Source: Candidatus Nitrosacidococcus sp. I8 (GTDB taxonomy: Bacteria > Pseudomonadota > Gammaproteobacteria > Nitrosococcales > Nitrosococcaceae). Taken from it: 64,000 bases of DNA. Each line of letters begins with the position of its first letter. The first letter of the stretch is position 1. The notes beneath the pieces are model-generated. The model searched no databases, was not told where the DNA came from, and saw only the letters and a program-made list of their open reading frames with translations. A program made the translations under genes and the position numbers. Where the stretch lies: positions 558,001-622,000 of the forward strand of contig NZ_OX241534.1 in the NCBI RefSeq assembly GCF_945836005.1, written 5' to 3'. Of the stretch, positions 20,087 through 30,865 are shown one piece after another.

Positions 20087-20542
20087 ATGTGGGATAGGGA
20101 AAGTATTTATACTGTAATAATGCCAACTATTACTACCTTAGGCTATGAGCTAGTAGGTATAGAGTGTCATGTCAATCATAAAAATTCCCTCTTACGTGTG
20201 TATATTGATTCAGATTTAGGAATTACAGTAGATGACTGTGAAAATATCAGTCATCAAGTAAGTGCTTTACTAGATGTAGAAAAGCCAAATATGGGATCTT
20301 ACACTCTAGAGGTATCTTCTCCTGGGCTTGATCGGCCGCTTTTCACTAAAGCACACTATGTTCGATTTATTGCAAATGACATTTCAATCACGCTCTATGA
20401 GTCTTTAGATGGGCAAAAAAAATTAAAGGGCTTACTAAAAGCTGTTCTTGAAGATGAAATTGTAATTGTAGTTACTGGGAAAGATTTCCAAATTCCATTG
20501 TCGAACATAAAAAAAGCGCGTTTAGTACCAAAAATAAATTAA
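20087..20542 (+). CDS. rimP: Ribosome maturation factor RimP
   Basis: 151 residues with the RimP core: GYELVGIECH, LRVYIDSDLGITVDDCENISHQVS and YTLEVSSPGLDRPL, then a C-terminal SH3-like domain. It assists 30S subunit assembly. It is the first protein gene of the nusA operon, 18 bp before nusA. Confidence 0.95.
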   Translation: MWDRESIYTVIMPTITTLGYELVGIECHVNHKNSLLRVYIDSDLGITVDDCENISHQVSALLDVEKPNMGSYTLEVSSPGLDRPLFTKAHYVRFIANDISITLYESLDGQKKLKGLLKAVLEDEIVIVVTGKDFQIPLSNIKKARLVPKIN

Positions 20543-20560
20543 GTTGACTTAGGGTTAATA

Positions 20561-22051
20561 ATGAACAAAGAAATATTAATGGTAGTAGACGCTGTTTCTA
20601 ATGAGAAAGGCGTAAATAAAGAGGTAATTTTTCAAGCCCTAGAAGCAGCTCTTGTAATGGCAACCCGAAAACGCTATTCGGAAGACATTGCGGTACGCGT
20701 TGCTATTGATCGGATAACAGGCGAGTATGAGTCTTTTAGAGTGTGGGAAGTGGTTGAAAATGAAGAAAGCATAGAATTTCCGCATCGACAGATATCTTTC
20801 AGTAAGGCACAAGATCAAGCGCCTAATATTAAATTAGGTGAATTTATTGAAGAGCCTATAGGATCTATAGAATTTGGTCGTATTGCAGCTCAAACCGCAA
20901 AACAGGTTATTGTTCAAAAAATTAGAGAAGCAGAGCAAGCTCAAATTTTTGAAATATATAGAAATCAAATAGGTAAAATGATGGTAGGGGTAGTAAAGCG
21001 TACTACTCAAGGTAATGTTATTTTAGATTTTGGAGATAATGCTGAAGGTATTATTCTACGAGAAGAAATGATTCCCCGTGAAACCGTACGCCCTGGAGAT
21101 AGGTTACGGTGCTACCTTAGAGATGTACGTGGCGAAGGAAGAGGTCCACAATTAATGGTAAGTCGTATTGCTCCAGAACTTTTAATAGAGCTATTTAAAT
21201 TAGAAGTACCAGAAATTAGCGAAAATAGAATAGAAATTAAAGGTGCTGCAAGAGATCCTGGAGTTCGAGCTAAAATTGCGGTCAAAACTAATGAATCTCG
21301 TATTGATCCGATAGGGGCATGTGTAGGAATGCGTGGATCTAGAGTACAAGCAATCTCAAATGAGTTAGCAGGAGAACGAATAGATATTGTGTTGTGGGAT
21401 GAAGATCCAACCCATTTTGTGATTAATGTGATGGCACCTGCAGAAATTAGCTCTATTGTTGTAGATGAAGAAAACCATAGTATGGATATTGCGGTAGCTG
21501 AGGAAAATTTATCTCAAGCAATTGGTCGAGGTGGGCAAAATATTCGCTTAGCTACTCAACTTACTGGATGGTCATTAAAAGTAATGACGGAGCAGGAAGC
21601 AGGTAAAATCGGAGAAGCAGAAAATGAAGTATTACAGAAACTATTTACCGATCAGCTTAATGTAGAGGAAGAGATAGCAGCTATTTTAGTACATGAAGGA
21701 TTTTCTAGCATTGAAGAAATTGCTTATGTACCAGAACAAGAACTACTAGCCATTGACGAATTTGATCAAGAAATTGTGAAGGATCTAAGAGGGCGTGCTA
21801 GAGATGTACTTCTTAGTTGTACAACGAACGGTGAAGAATCCCAAACCTCGCAACCAAGCCAGGATCTCCTAGCACTAGAAGGTATTGATAAAGTATTAGC
21901 TGATAAATTTGCAATGGCAGGAATTTTCACGAGGGATGATTTAGCTGAGCAAGCAGTAGATGATCTTATTGAAATCAAAGGAGTCGATAGAGAACAGGCC
22001 GCTCGTTTAATTATGGCAGCTAGAGAAGTTTGGTTTGCTAATGAACAGTAA
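20561..22051 (+). CDS. nusA: Transcription termination/antitermination protein NusA
   Basis: 496 residues: an N-terminal RNA polymerase-binding domain (to about 130), an S1 domain (VGVVKRTTQGNVILDFGDNAEGII), two KH domains (IGACVGMRGSRVQAI and AIGRGGQNIRLA) and two C-terminal acidic helix-hairpin-helix repeats as in E. coli NusA. It binds RNA polymerase and nascent RNA to control pausing and termination. Position between rimP and infB is the conserved one. Confidence 0.98.
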   Translation: MNKEILMVVDAVSNEKGVNKEVIFQALEAALVMATRKRYSEDIAVRVAIDRITGEYESFRVWEVVENEESIEFPHRQISFSKAQDQAPNIKLGEFIEEPIGSIEFGRIAAQTAKQVIVQKIREAEQAQIFEIYRNQIGKMMVGVVKRTTQGNVILDFGDNAEGIILREEMIPRETVRPGDRLRCYLRDVRGEGRGPQLMVSRIAPELLIELFKLEVPEISENRIEIKGAARDPGVRAKIAVKTNESRIDPIGACVGMRGSRVQAISNELAGERIDIVLWDEDPTHFVINVMAPAEISSIVVDEENHSMDIAVAEENLSQAIGRGGQNIRLATQLTGWSLKVMTEQEAGKIGEAENEVLQKLFTDQLNVEEEIAAILVHEGFSSIEEIAYVPEQELLAIDEFDQEIVKDLRGRARDVLLSCTTNGEESQTSQPSQDLLALEGIDKVLADKFAMAGIFTRDDLAEQAVDDLIEIKGVDREQAARLIMAAREVWFANEQ

Positions 22052-22082
22052 CAAACCAAACTTAAGAAATAAAAGGTGAAAC

Positions 22083-24686
22083 ATGAGTGATGTAACGACG
22101 GTACAACAATTAGCTAGTGCTATGGGCACACCCATAAACCATTTATTAGAGCAGCTATATAAAGCCGGTATTAAAGTGGATGGAGAAAATAGCCTAATAA
22201 CTGAGTCTCAAAAATCACAGTTATTACTATATCTAAAACAAGAAGGGAGTATAGGTGCAGAGTTCAAAGTTCCTAAAAAGATTACACTAAAACGTCGAAG
22301 TTATAGTGAAATTCAAGTTAGTAACAGTGGTGGTCATTCTAAGCGTGTCAATATTGAGGTACGTAAAAAGCGCACTTATATTAAGCGAAGCGTGATCCTA
22401 GAGCAAGAACAAGAACGCCTTGCAGAGGCAAAAACAGAGCGTCAAGAACGTTATCGCGAAGAGGGTAATACCACCATTCAAGAACCTCAGGAGAATAGTG
22501 CTAATTCAGTAAGTACCCAGATAGTTCAAGATTCACTTCAAGAAGAAATTAAGCTAGTTACTAAAGTAGATCAAGTAGAGGTATCTAAGCCTATTGAAAA
22601 GTTAGAACAAGTAAACGAGCCTAAAGAGCAAGAATCAACTGAGAATTCAGATATTGAAAAGTCAAACTCTCAGGATAATAAATCTTTATCTACCCCTGCT
22701 TTAGATGATTCTATTTCAAATTCAAAAAACAAGGCAAGTAAAAAAAATAAATCTGATAAAGCTAATCATAAAGATAATCCCCGGGAATTTAGTGATGAAG
22801 ATAAGAAAGAAAAACATAGTTATAAAGAGCAATCCCTAAGTTCTGATAAATTTATTGGAAAAAATAAAAAATCTCGCCCCAAAAAAGCTATACCCACCAT
22901 AAAACATGGATTTGAAAAACCAAGTACTCCAATAATCCGAGAAGTTGTAATCCCACAAACAATCACTGCTGCTGAGCTTGCCCAGAAAATGGCAGTAAAA
23001 GCTGCTGAAGTAGTAAAGCATCTTATGCGTCTAGGGATTATGGCAACGATTAATCAAGCACTAGATCGAGATACAGCGGTGATCCTAGTAGAAGAAATGG
23101 GTCATAAACCAAAACTTTTGGAAGAAAATACATTGGAGCTCACACTTCATGAGCAACAGTCCATACAAGGCATTAAAAAAGTACGTGCTCCTGTTGTAAC
23201 GGTAATGGGGCATGTAGATCATGGAAAAACATCATTACTCGATTGCATTCGCCGATCCAAAATAGTTTCTAGTGAGTCAGGGGGTATTACCCAACATATC
23301 GGAGCCTATAAAGTACATTCGGAAAAAGGGGACATTACCTTTATTGATACACCAGGTCATGCTGCATTTACCGCCATGCGTGCTAGAGGAGCTAAAGTTA
23401 CGGATATTGTAGTTTTAGTTGTTGCTGCAGATGACGGAGTGATGCCCCAAACCATTGAAGCTATCCAACACGCAAGAGCAGCAGAAGCACCTATTGTAGT
23501 TGCAATCAATAAAATTGATAAGCCAGACGCTGATCCTGATAGAGTAAAACAAGGGTTAGCAAATCATAACGTAATCAGCGAGGATTGGGGTGGGGATATT
23601 CAATTCATACCTGTTTCTGCTAAAACAGGCGTAGGGATAGACAATCTTATTGAATCTATTTTACTTCAAGCTGAAATAATGGAGCTTAAAGCTTCCTCTG
23701 AAGGACCAGCAAAAGGAGTAATTATCGAATCTCGCCTTGATAAAGGAAAAGGACCTGTAGCAACTATTCTGGTACAAAACGGTACCCTTCGTAAGGGAGA
23801 TATACTCTTAAGCGGTATAGAAACCGGTAGGGTTCGAGCTATGCTAACTGAATCTGGGCTTGAGATAGAAGAGGCTACTCCTTCTACACCTGTAGAAATT
23901 ATAGGCTTATCAGGCACTCCTAATGCAGGAGATGAAGCGATTGTTGTCTCCGATGAAAAAAAGGCACGAGAAATTGCAGAATTTCGCCAGAATAAGGAGC
24001 GAGAAAACAAACTAGCTCGCCAACATCCAGCAAAACTTGAAAATATGTTCGATAGGGTTAATTCTGGAGAAACTCAAGTACTCCACCTTATTATTAAAGC
24101 AGATGTACAGGGATCGGCAGAGGCACTCTCTGATTCTCTAACCCAATTATCTACAGATAAAGCTAGAGTTAAAGTAATTACTGCTGGGGTAGGTGGTATT
24201 AACGAAACTGATGTAAATCTAGCAGTTGCAGCCGATGCAATTATTATTGGCTTTAATGTCCGTGCAGATACATCAGCACGTCGTGCTATTACAGAGAAAG
24301 GAGTAGACCTTCACTACTATAGCATTATTTATAATGCTATTGATGAGGTTAAAAAAGCACTCATGGGTATGTTAGAGCCAGAATACCAAGAAAGTATTAT
24401 TGGTCTTGCTCGAGTAGATGATGTATTTCGCTCACCTAAATTTGGGGCTATTGCAGGATCCCTAGTTGTTGAAGGTGTTATTCGCCGAAGTAACCCAATT
24501 AGAGTACTAAGAGACAATATCGTTATTTTTGAGGGACAATTAGAGTCCTTACGTCGATTTAAAGAAGACGTACAGGAAGTACGAGCTGGTACTGAATGCG
24601 GTATTGGAGTTAAAGATTATCGTGACGTAAAAGTAGGGGATCAAATAGAGGTATACGAGAAGATAAAGGTAGATCCTACGCTATAA
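22083..24686 (+). CDS. infB: Translation initiation factor IF-2
   Basis: 867 residues. An N-terminal IF2N domain is followed by a long lysine/glutamate/serine-rich low-complexity linker (about 100-290), then a second IF2N-like segment. The GTPase domain starts near 370 with GHVDHGKT at 376-383, DTPGHAAF and NKID, and domains II-IV follow. It brings initiator tRNA to the 30S subunit, fitting with the initiator tRNA gene at the head of this block. It ends 2 bp before rbfA. Confidence 0.98.
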   Translation: MSDVTTVQQLASAMGTPINHLLEQLYKAGIKVDGENSLITESQKSQLLLYLKQEGSIGAEFKVPKKITLKRRSYSEIQVSNSGGHSKRVNIEVRKKRTYIKRSVILEQEQERLAEAKTERQERYREEGNTTIQEPQENSANSVSTQIVQDSLQEEIKLVTKVDQVEVSKPIEKLEQVNEPKEQESTENSDIEKSNSQDNKSLSTPALDDSISNSKNKASKKNKSDKANHKDNPREFSDEDKKEKHSYKEQSLSSDKFIGKNKKSRPKKAIPTIKHGFEKPSTPIIREVVIPQTITAAELAQKMAVKAAEVVKHLMRLGIMATINQALDRDTAVILVEEMGHKPKLLEENTLELTLHEQQSIQGIKKVRAPVVTVMGHVDHGKTSLLDCIRRSKIVSSESGGITQHIGAYKVHSEKGDITFIDTPGHAAFTAMRARGAKVTDIVVLVVAADDGVMPQTIEAIQHARAAEAPIVVAINKIDKPDADPDRVKQGLANHNVISEDWGGDIQFIPVSAKTGVGIDNLIESILLQAEIMELKASSEGPAKGVIIESRLDKGKGPVATILVQNGTLRKGDILLSGIETGRVRAMLTESGLEIEEATPSTPVEIIGLSGTPNAGDEAIVVSDEKKAREIAEFRQNKERENKLARQHPAKLENMFDRVNSGETQVLHLIIKADVQGSAEALSDSLTQLSTDKARVKVITAGVGGINETDVNLAVAADAIIIGFNVRADTSARRAITEKGVDLHYYSIIYNAIDEVKKALMGMLEPEYQESIIGLARVDDVFRSPKFGAIAGSLVVEGVIRRSNPIRVLRDNIVIFEGQLESLRRFKEDVQEVRAGTECGIGVKDYRDVKVGDQIEVYEKIKVDPTL

Positions 24687-24688
24687 AA

Positions 24689-25057
24689 ATGAATCAGAAT
24701 TTCCCACGTACACACCGTATCAATGAGTTGCTAAAGCGGGAATTAGCACTACTGATTCAGAAAAATATAAAAGATCCTAGAATAAAACTAGTTACTGTCT
24801 CCTACGTAGATATTTCTCCAGATTTAAAACAAGCAAAAGTATATATTACCTCTATGGAACAAGATAAAGCGAGGATTAACGCTCAGCTAAATGTTTTAAA
24901 TAAAGCAGGAGAATTTTTTAAAAGAAATTTGTACCAAAGAGTTGATCTACGCGTAGTACCAAACTTAAAATTTTTATATGATAATTCCATTGAGCACGGT
25001 AATTACCTACGCTCTTTAATTGATAAAGTAGTTAAAGAAAATCACCATTTACCATAA
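24689..25057 (+). CDS. rbfA: 30S ribosome-binding factor RbfA
   Basis: 122 residues of the KH-like RbfA fold, with RINELLKRELA near the start, ISPDLKQAKVYI in the middle and LRVVPNLKFLYDNSIEHGN near the end. It acts in late 16S rRNA maturation and cold adaptation. The start lies 2 bp after infB, so translation is probably coupled. Confidence 0.95.
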   Translation: MNQNFPRTHRINELLKRELALLIQKNIKDPRIKLVTVSYVDISPDLKQAKVYITSMEQDKARINAQLNVLNKAGEFFKRNLYQRVDLRVVPNLKFLYDNSIEHGNYLRSLIDKVVKENHHLP

Positions 25058-25061
25058 ATAG

Positions 25062-25988
25062 ATGGAAAAACAAAATCAATTAAAGAGCCATAGTATTATC
25101 CATGGTATGGTTTTATTAGATAAACCCATAGGGATGAGTTCTAACGCTGCTTTACAACAGGTAAAACGAATTTATCAGGTACGTAAAGCAGGTCATACGG
25201 GGAGTTTAGATCCTATGGCAAGTGGTTTATTGCCTATTTGTTTAGGAGAAGCTACTAAACTCTCTCAATTTATCTTGGATGCAGATAAGCGTTATTTGGT
25301 CCGTTGCCGTTTAGGAGTAACAACTACTACAGGAGATGCTGAAGGCGAGATAATAAAAACAACTCCGGTAAAAACCTTCGATTGGGAGTTTATTGAAAAT
25401 ACCTTAAAGAGATTTATTGGAGCCCAAGAGCAAATACCGCCCATGTACTCAGCAATTAAGTATCATGGCCAACCGCTGTATAAGCTAGCACGCCAAGGGA
25501 TTGAAATTAAAAGATCTCCTCGTAAAATTATCATTTATAATATAAAGCTTACTGAAGCTACAGAAACTTATTTAAGTCTTGAAGTTTTTTGTTCTAAAGG
25601 AACTTATATTCGTACTTTAGTAGAAGATATTGGCCATGCTCTTGAATGTGGTGCACATACAACAATGCTTCGGCGTATCCAAGTAGGTAATTTTAATAGT
25701 GTTGACATGATATCCCTTTCCCAATTGAAAGATCTTGCTGAGATGGATAATCAGTTAAACACGTTAGTTTTACCTCCAAGGGATATTCTTAAAAACCTAC
25801 CTGAAGTTAGTATTATTCCTCATCTAGCTCATTGCCTCCGGCAGGGACAAACAGTATTTATTTCTCAGCTGATCCCCCAAGGATTAGTACGTTTAGTTGA
25901 AGATAATAAGGATTTTTTTGGAATAGGTAAGGCTGTAAACAGTAACCAAGTAGCCCCATATAGGCTATTATTTACCTCTAATGGTTAG
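25062..25988 (+). CDS. truB: tRNA pseudouridine-55 synthase
   Basis: 308 residues with the TruB signature GHTGSLDPMASGLLP, in which D50 is the catalytic aspartate, followed by KRYLVRCRLGVTTTTGD and SKGTYIRTLVEDIG. It makes the pseudouridine in the T-loop of tRNAs. A C-terminal PUA-like region completes the protein. It starts 4 bp after rbfA. Confidence 0.97.
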   Translation: MEKQNQLKSHSIIHGMVLLDKPIGMSSNAALQQVKRIYQVRKAGHTGSLDPMASGLLPICLGEATKLSQFILDADKRYLVRCRLGVTTTTGDAEGEIIKTTPVKTFDWEFIENTLKRFIGAQEQIPPMYSAIKYHGQPLYKLARQGIEIKRSPRKIIIYNIKLTEATETYLSLEVFCSKGTYIRTLVEDIGHALECGAHTTMLRRIQVGNFNSVDMISLSQLKDLAEMDNQLNTLVLPPRDILKNLPEVSIIPHLAHCLRQGQTVFISQLIPQGLVRLVEDNKDFFGIGKAVNSNQVAPYRLLFTSNG

Positions 25989-26029
25989 CATTTAGTTAAA
26001 GTAAAATTAAGAAATTAATAGGAAAGTAT

Positions 26030-26299
26030 ATGCCTTTAAGTTACGAAGATAAAGCTCGGATTATCAAAGAACATCAGTATAACACAAACGATACAGGTTC
26101 TTCAGAAGTGCAGATAGCACTACTATCAGAACGGATTAGTCAACTCTCTGAACATTTTAAAGTACATAAACACGATCACCATTCACGACGAGGCTTATTA
26201 CGTGCAGTAAGCCGTAGAAGAAAACTGCTTGATTTTTTAAAAAGAAAGAACTTAGAAGGTTACCGTGATCTAATTAGCACGCTTGGACTACGTCGCTAA
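26030..26299 (+). CDS. rpsO: 30S ribosomal protein S15
   Basis: 89 residues, full length, with the conserved [26 protein letters not shown] and [11 protein letters not shown] segments. It binds 16S rRNA in the platform of the small subunit. It lies between truB and pnp in the standard order. The 69-bp gap to pnp holds no strong hairpin that I can see. Confidence 0.98.
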   Translation: MPLSYEDKARIIKEHQYNTNDTGSSEVQIALLSERISQLSEHFKVHKHDHHSRRGLLRAVSRRRKLLDFLKRKNLEGYRDLISTLGLRR

Positions 26300-26368
26300 T
26301 ACTAAACACTCTAAGAAATATAGATTTTCTCTTTTGAACATTTATTCACTATTTATAAGGATTATAAT

Positions 26369-28456
26369 GTGACTCCAGTTAAAAAAGTAATTGAATATGG
26401 CGATCATACGCTTATTATTGAAACCGGCTATATGGCACGGCAAGCTACTGGATCTGTCATTGTCCATTATGGTGAGACTACTGTGTTAGTAACCGCAGTA
26501 GGTGTAAAAGCAGTGAGTGAAAATCGGGATTTTTTTCCACTTACTGTAAATTTTCAAGAAAAATCTTATGCTGCTGGTAAAATACCCGGTGGATTTTTTA
26601 AGCGAGAAGGTAGACCTACAGAAAAAGAAACTCTAGTTTCTCGTCTTATTGATCGTCCTCTACGCCCCTTATTTCCAAAAGGATTCACTAATGAAGTGCA
26701 AGTGATTGCTACTGTCCTTTCTTCAGATGGAGAAAATGATTCAGATATTCCTGCTATTATCGGCGCATCTACTGCACTTGCCATTTCTGGTATTCCATTT
26801 AGCACTCCTATTGCAGCTGCAAGGGTTGGGTATATCGATGGGCAATACGTAATTAATCCAACCACTAACGAGGCTAAAAAATCAGCCCTAGATTTAGTAG
26901 TTGCAGGTACAGCAAAAGCAGTGCTTATGGTTGAGTCAGAAGCACAAGAATTACCTGAAGAAATTATGTTAGGTGCCGTGATGTTTGGTCATCAAGAAAT
27001 GCAAGGAGTGATCCAAGCAATTGCAGAGTTAGTTGCAGAAATAGGAAAAACACCTTGGAATTGGCAACCACCTTTAGAGGATACTGATTTACAGTCAGCA
27101 GTTGAGGAGATTGGGAAAAAGCATTTAGAAAGTGCCTACCAAATTCAATCAAAACAGGATCGCCAAGAGAATTTGGCATCGGCACGTGAACTTATAGTAC
27201 AACAACTCGTACTAGGTGAGGTCCCAAAATGGGGCTCTGATCAAGTATTAGTAGCGATTAATCGTCTAGAAAAAAACTTTGTAAGAGGGCAAATTATTTC
27301 TGGAAAACAACGAATTGATGGTCGCAATAAAAATGAAGTTCGACCTATTAGTATTATGGTTGGACTATTACCTAGAACTCATGGTTCAGCACTCTTTACT
27401 CGAGGAGAAACCCAAGCATTAGTAACTACCACCTTAGGCACTGAGCGAGACGCTCAAGTGATTGATGCTATTGATGGAGAATACCGAGAGCGGTTTATGC
27501 TTCATTATAATTTTCCACCTTTCTGTGTAGGAGAGGTGGGTATGGTGGGTGCACCAAAACGGCGAGAAATTGGTCATGGTAGGCTAGCTAAGCGCAGTAT
27601 TAGTGCCGTGATACCTAGTGAAATAGATTTTCCTTATGTAATCCGGGTAGTCTCTGAAATTATGGAATCTAATGGTTCCAGCTCAATGGCAACGGTATGT
27701 GGTACAAGCCTTTCTTTGATGGATGCAGGTGTCCCCATTAAATCTCCTGTAGCAGGCATTGCCATGGGGCTAATTAAGGAGGGTGGTCAGTTTGCAGTAC
27801 TTAGCGACATTCTTGGTGATGAAGATCATCTTGGTGATATGGATTTTAAAGTAGCGGGTACGGCAAAAGGTGTAACAGCCTTGCAAATGGATATAAAAAT
27901 CGATGGAATTACCGAAGAGATAATGCGTACTGCTCTATCTCAAGCTAGGGAAGGGCGGTTTCATATTTTAAATGAGATGAATAAAGCTATTTCTACTCCT
28001 CGGGGGGAAATGTCTGAGTATGCTCCTCGAATGGTAACTTTCAAAGTTAATCCCGATAAAATTCGAGACATCATCGGCAAAGGTGGTGCAACAATACGTA
28101 CTCTAACTGAAGAAACAGGTGCTACTATTGATATTAGCGATGATGGTACTGTAAAGATATTTTCTACCGATAAAGCGAATGGACTAGAAGCAAGGCGTAG
28201 AGTAGAACAGATTGTCTCTGATATAGAAGTTGGGAAGATCTATGAGGGAAAAGTATCTAGATTAATGGATTTTGGCGCTTTTGTGACTATCCTCCCTGGT
28301 AAAGATGGCTTACTTCATATTTCTCAAATTTCAGATGAAAGGGTAAATCATGTGAGTGATAAACTCTCAGAAGGGGATATAGTTCGTGTAAAAGTTTTAG
28401 AAGTAGATAAGCAAGGCAGAATTCGTCTAAGTATAAAAGCAATTAAAGAAGAATAA
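26369..28456 (+). CDS. pnp: Polyribonucleotide nucleotidyltransferase
   Basis: 695 residues with two RNase PH domains, then KH ([15 protein letters not shown]) and S1 ([20 protein letters not shown]) domains. It degrades RNA phosphorolytically in the degradosome. The start is GTG at 26369; the overlapping ATG one base to the left leads straight to a stop. AAGGA lies upstream. It is the last gene of the block. Confidence 0.98.
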   Translation: MTPVKKVIEYGDHTLIIETGYMARQATGSVIVHYGETTVLVTAVGVKAVSENRDFFPLTVNFQEKSYAAGKIPGGFFKREGRPTEKETLVSRLIDRPLRPLFPKGFTNEVQVIATVLSSDGENDSDIPAIIGASTALAISGIPFSTPIAAARVGYIDGQYVINPTTNEAKKSALDLVVAGTAKAVLMVESEAQELPEEIMLGAVMFGHQEMQGVIQAIAELVAEIGKTPWNWQPPLEDTDLQSAVEEIGKKHLESAYQIQSKQDRQENLASARELIVQQLVLGEVPKWGSDQVLVAINRLEKNFVRGQIISGKQRIDGRNKNEVRPISIMVGLLPRTHGSALFTRGETQALVTTTLGTERDAQVIDAIDGEYRERFMLHYNFPPFCVGEVGMVGAPKRREIGHGRLAKRSISAVIPSEIDFPYVIRVVSEIMESNGSSSMATVCGTSLSLMDAGVPIKSPVAGIAMGLIKEGGQFAVLSDILGDEDHLGDMDFKVAGTAKGVTALQMDIKIDGITEEIMRTALSQAREGRFHILNEMNKAISTPRGEMSEYAPRMVTFKVNPDKIRDIIGKGGATIRTLTEETGATIDISDDGTVKIFSTDKANGLEARRRVEQIVSDIEVGKIYEGKVSRLMDFGAFVTILPGKDGLLHISQISDERVNHVSDKLSEGDIVRVKVLEVDKQGRIRLSIKAIKEE

Positions 28457-28484
28457 AAAGTAAGTTGTTTGTTTCTCTTATTTT

Positions 28485-28516
28485 CTTATAGGCATAACTA
28501 TACTTATGCCTATAAG
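28485..28516. terminator. Terminator-like hairpin between convergent pnp and fabA
   Basis: A perfect 13-bp inverted repeat, CTTATAGGCATAA (28485-28497) and TTATGCCTATAAG (28504-28516), with a 6-nt loop. It lies between the convergent pnp and fabA stops. Neither side has a clean T-run, so it may act as an RNA 3'-end stabiliser as well as a weak bidirectional terminator. Confidence 0.6.
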
Positions 28517-28541
28517 GAATCTCTGGTATTATTAAGTAGAG

Positions 28542-29057
28542 TTAAAAACTCTCAGTTGATGTAAAAAGCCCAACGCGAAGATCCTGAGCAGTATAAATTT
28601 CACGATTGTCCACGAACATAGTACCATCTGCTATTCCCATCACTAATTTACGCATTACTACTCTTTTTAAATCAATATGATAAGTGACTAGTTTATTTTT
28701 AGGAGTTACTTGTCCCGTAAATTTCACTTCCCCTGATCCTAGTGCTCGACCGTGACCTAATCCCCCTAGCCAAGCGAGATAAAAACCTAACAATTGCCAC
28801 ATGGCATCTAATCCTAAACATCCTGGCATGACTGGATCTCCGCTAAAATGGCAGTCAAAAAACCATAAATCAGGTTTAATATCCATCTCTGCAATAATTT
28901 TCCCTTTTTCAAATTTGCCGCCATTATCACTGATATGAGTGATACGATCTACCATAAGCATTGGTGGAGATGGTAGTTGTGCATTACCAAGGCCAAACAT
29001 ATCGCCTTGGGCGCATTGAAGCAAATTTTCGTAGCTAAACTTATTAGGTTTTTCCAT
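28542..29057 (-). CDS. fabA: 3-hydroxydecanoyl-ACP dehydratase/isomerase
   Basis: 171 residues of the hot-dog fold. The catalytic histidine is H70 ([13 protein letters not shown]) and the partner aspartate D84 (LGLDAMWQL), the same numbers as in E. coli. It dehydrates 3-hydroxydecanoyl-ACP and isomerises the product to start unsaturated fatty acid synthesis. FabB is not adjacent. It is convergent with pnp. Confidence 0.97.
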   Translation of the reverse strand: MEKPNKFSYENLLQCAQGDMFGLGNAQLPSPPMLMVDRITHISDNGGKFEKGKIIAEMDIKPDLWFFDCHFSGDPVMPGCLGLDAMWQLLGFYLAWLGGLGHGRALGSGEVKFTGQVTPKNKLVTYHIDLKRVVMRKLVMGIADGTMFVDNREIYTAQDLRVGLFTSTESF

Positions 29058-29169
29058 TACATAAATGTTTACTTAATTGGAGAGTGCGAATTAATAGTTT
29101 CACTGAATTCTAGACTAGGATAATCAATAACCTACATTAAATTCATAACTATGAGAATAGAGCTATATT

Positions 29170-29823
29170 TTATGAATTTTTTTTAATTTCATGAAGAGGT
29201 TTTTGGCTTAATTGAGCACTTGATCTTTTACTTATTTCTTCAAACCAACTAGATAGGTGTTTTAATTGGCTAAAATTTATAGGTTGGTTTACTTGAACCT
29301 GATTTGCAAAATCTAACCAGACATAAAGCCAAATATCCGCTGCTGAAAAACGATCTCCACATAAATAAAGACCATGCATCATACTATCTAGCCATTGAAT
29401 TCTATCTTGAGCTACCATTTTTAAACCGGGTGCAGCCTCTGGAACAACAGGAATACGAGATTTAAAACGATTTAATCCTTCACTATAATGAAATGCGTTA
29501 TGAATAAATTCTGTAATATTCAGCTCCACACGTCGCCACCACATACGAGTTTCTGCTCGTTCCTTTGGGTTATTACCAATTAATACTGGTTGAGGATAGA
29601 GCTCTTCTAAGTATTCTGCAATTGCTAATGATTCTGTAATATAGCTACCATCATCTAACTGTAAACTAGGGGTTTGCCCTGCAGGATTAATAGATAGATA
29701 CTCAGTTTCTCGGTTTTCCCCAGTTATAACATCAATAAACTGGCTATCTAATTGAATATTTTTTTCTAAAAGAAACATACGTAAACATCTAGGTGCTGGG
29801 CTAATTGCGTCTAAAACAAGCAT
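29170..29823 (-). CDS. Glutathione S-transferase family protein
   Basis: 217 residues with an N-terminal thioredoxin-like domain (SPAPRCLRMFLLEK, then NPAGQTPSLQLDDGSYITESLAIAEYLEELYP) and a C-terminal helical domain (YLCGDRFSAADIWLYVWLDF). These are the usual GST glutathione-site and N-capping motifs. The substrate is unknown. It stands alone, 112 bp upstream of fabA on the same strand. Confidence 0.88.
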   Translation of the reverse strand: MLVLDAISPAPRCLRMFLLEKNIQLDSQFIDVITGENRETEYLSINPAGQTPSLQLDDGSYITESLAIAEYLEELYPQPVLIGNNPKERAETRMWWRRVELNITEFIHNAFHYSEGLNRFKSRIPVVPEAAPGLKMVAQDRIQWLDSMMHGLYLCGDRFSAADIWLYVWLDFANQVQVNQPINFSQLKHLSSWFEEISKRSSAQLSQKPLHEIKKNS

Positions 29824-29975
29824 AATATTTTCCCTAACTGATTATTTTATTTCTTAATTTTATTATATACTTCCATTTTTCCGTTAGAAGAATGCTCCTC
29901 TATAACAGTACTATATATTCAGATGGTATCCGCTACTTTTAAGTAAAAATTTAAATATACTGTACTTATTCTAAC

Positions 29976-30797
29976 ATGGAAGGAATATCCCTAGCTGATG
30001 CAGCCCTTCACTGCCTTACCATTTGCGATCCTGAAGAAAAAATTAACGCTACTCAACAAGTAGCACAGATCTGGAAAGAAGATAAATTAACTATTTCTTC
30101 TCCATCCACTTATAGTGCTCAATTGATTCCAGGCTTACCTCAGATCTTACGCTTAGTTGCTCCAAAATACTTATCTCGACGTAAATTACATTCTCTTGAA
30201 GGAAAAGCTGCTTTTATCCACGCCATCGCACATATTGAGTTCAATGCAATAAATCTAGCTTGGGATGCTATATACCGTTTTCAAGGATTACCTGAAGCAT
30301 TCTATAGTCATTGGATACAAGTTGCAGCTGAAGAAGCCCATCATTTTTATTTGCTGAATATACATTTACATTCACTAGGCTATCAGTATGGAGATTTTCT
30401 TGCTCATAATGGTCTTTGGGAAATGGCAGAAAAAACAGCTTATGATCCTATGGTTAGGATGGCACTTGTCCCAAGAGTGCTGGAAGCAAGGGGGCTAGAT
30501 GTAACCCCGAGTATGATAGAGCGCTTAAGGGCAATAGGAGATCTAAGAGCAATTGCTATTTTGGAAATTATTTTTCGAGATGAGATAAACCATGTCGCTA
30601 TTGGATCTTATTGGTTTCGGTATTTTTGTAAAATACGCAATTTAAATCCCGAAGATACTTTTTCTAGTCTGATTAGGCAGTTTTTTAAAAGCATCCCTAA
30701 GGGGGCACTTAATTATGATGCAAGACTTAAGGCAGGATTTTCTAAACAGGAGTTAATGATGCTAGTGCAGAATCAGAATATTCTAAGTACACCATAA
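29976..30797 (+). CDS. DUF455 ferritin-like di-iron protein
   Basis: 273 residues of the DUF455 family. The four-helix carboxylate ligands are visible in order: E88 (AHIEFN), E119/E120 with H122/H123 (AAEEAHH), E170 (VLEARG) and E203xxH206 (DEINH). This is the E, ExxH, E, ExxH pattern of ferritin-like di-iron oxidases such as MiaE. The substrate is not known. It is divergent from the GST gene and 68 bp upstream of argG on the same strand. Confidence 0.85.
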   Translation: MEGISLADAALHCLTICDPEEKINATQQVAQIWKEDKLTISSPSTYSAQLIPGLPQILRLVAPKYLSRRKLHSLEGKAAFIHAIAHIEFNAINLAWDAIYRFQGLPEAFYSHWIQVAAEEAHHFYLLNIHLHSLGYQYGDFLAHNGLWEMAEKTAYDPMVRMALVPRVLEARGLDVTPSMIERLRAIGDLRAIAILEIIFRDEINHVAIGSYWFRYFCKIRNLNPEDTFSSLIRQFFKSIPKGALNYDARLKAGFSKQELMMLVQNQNILSTP

Positions 30798-30865
30798 AAG
30801 AATGGTTTAAAATAAACCAAACTTAATCACTCTCTAAATAATTTTATATAGATAATAGCTATCCC

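Noticed and set aside
28485-28516. Strong pnp-fabA hairpin as a novel RNA element
   Set aside because: It sits between convergent stops, the normal place for a shared terminator or 3'-end stem, and has no further structure.
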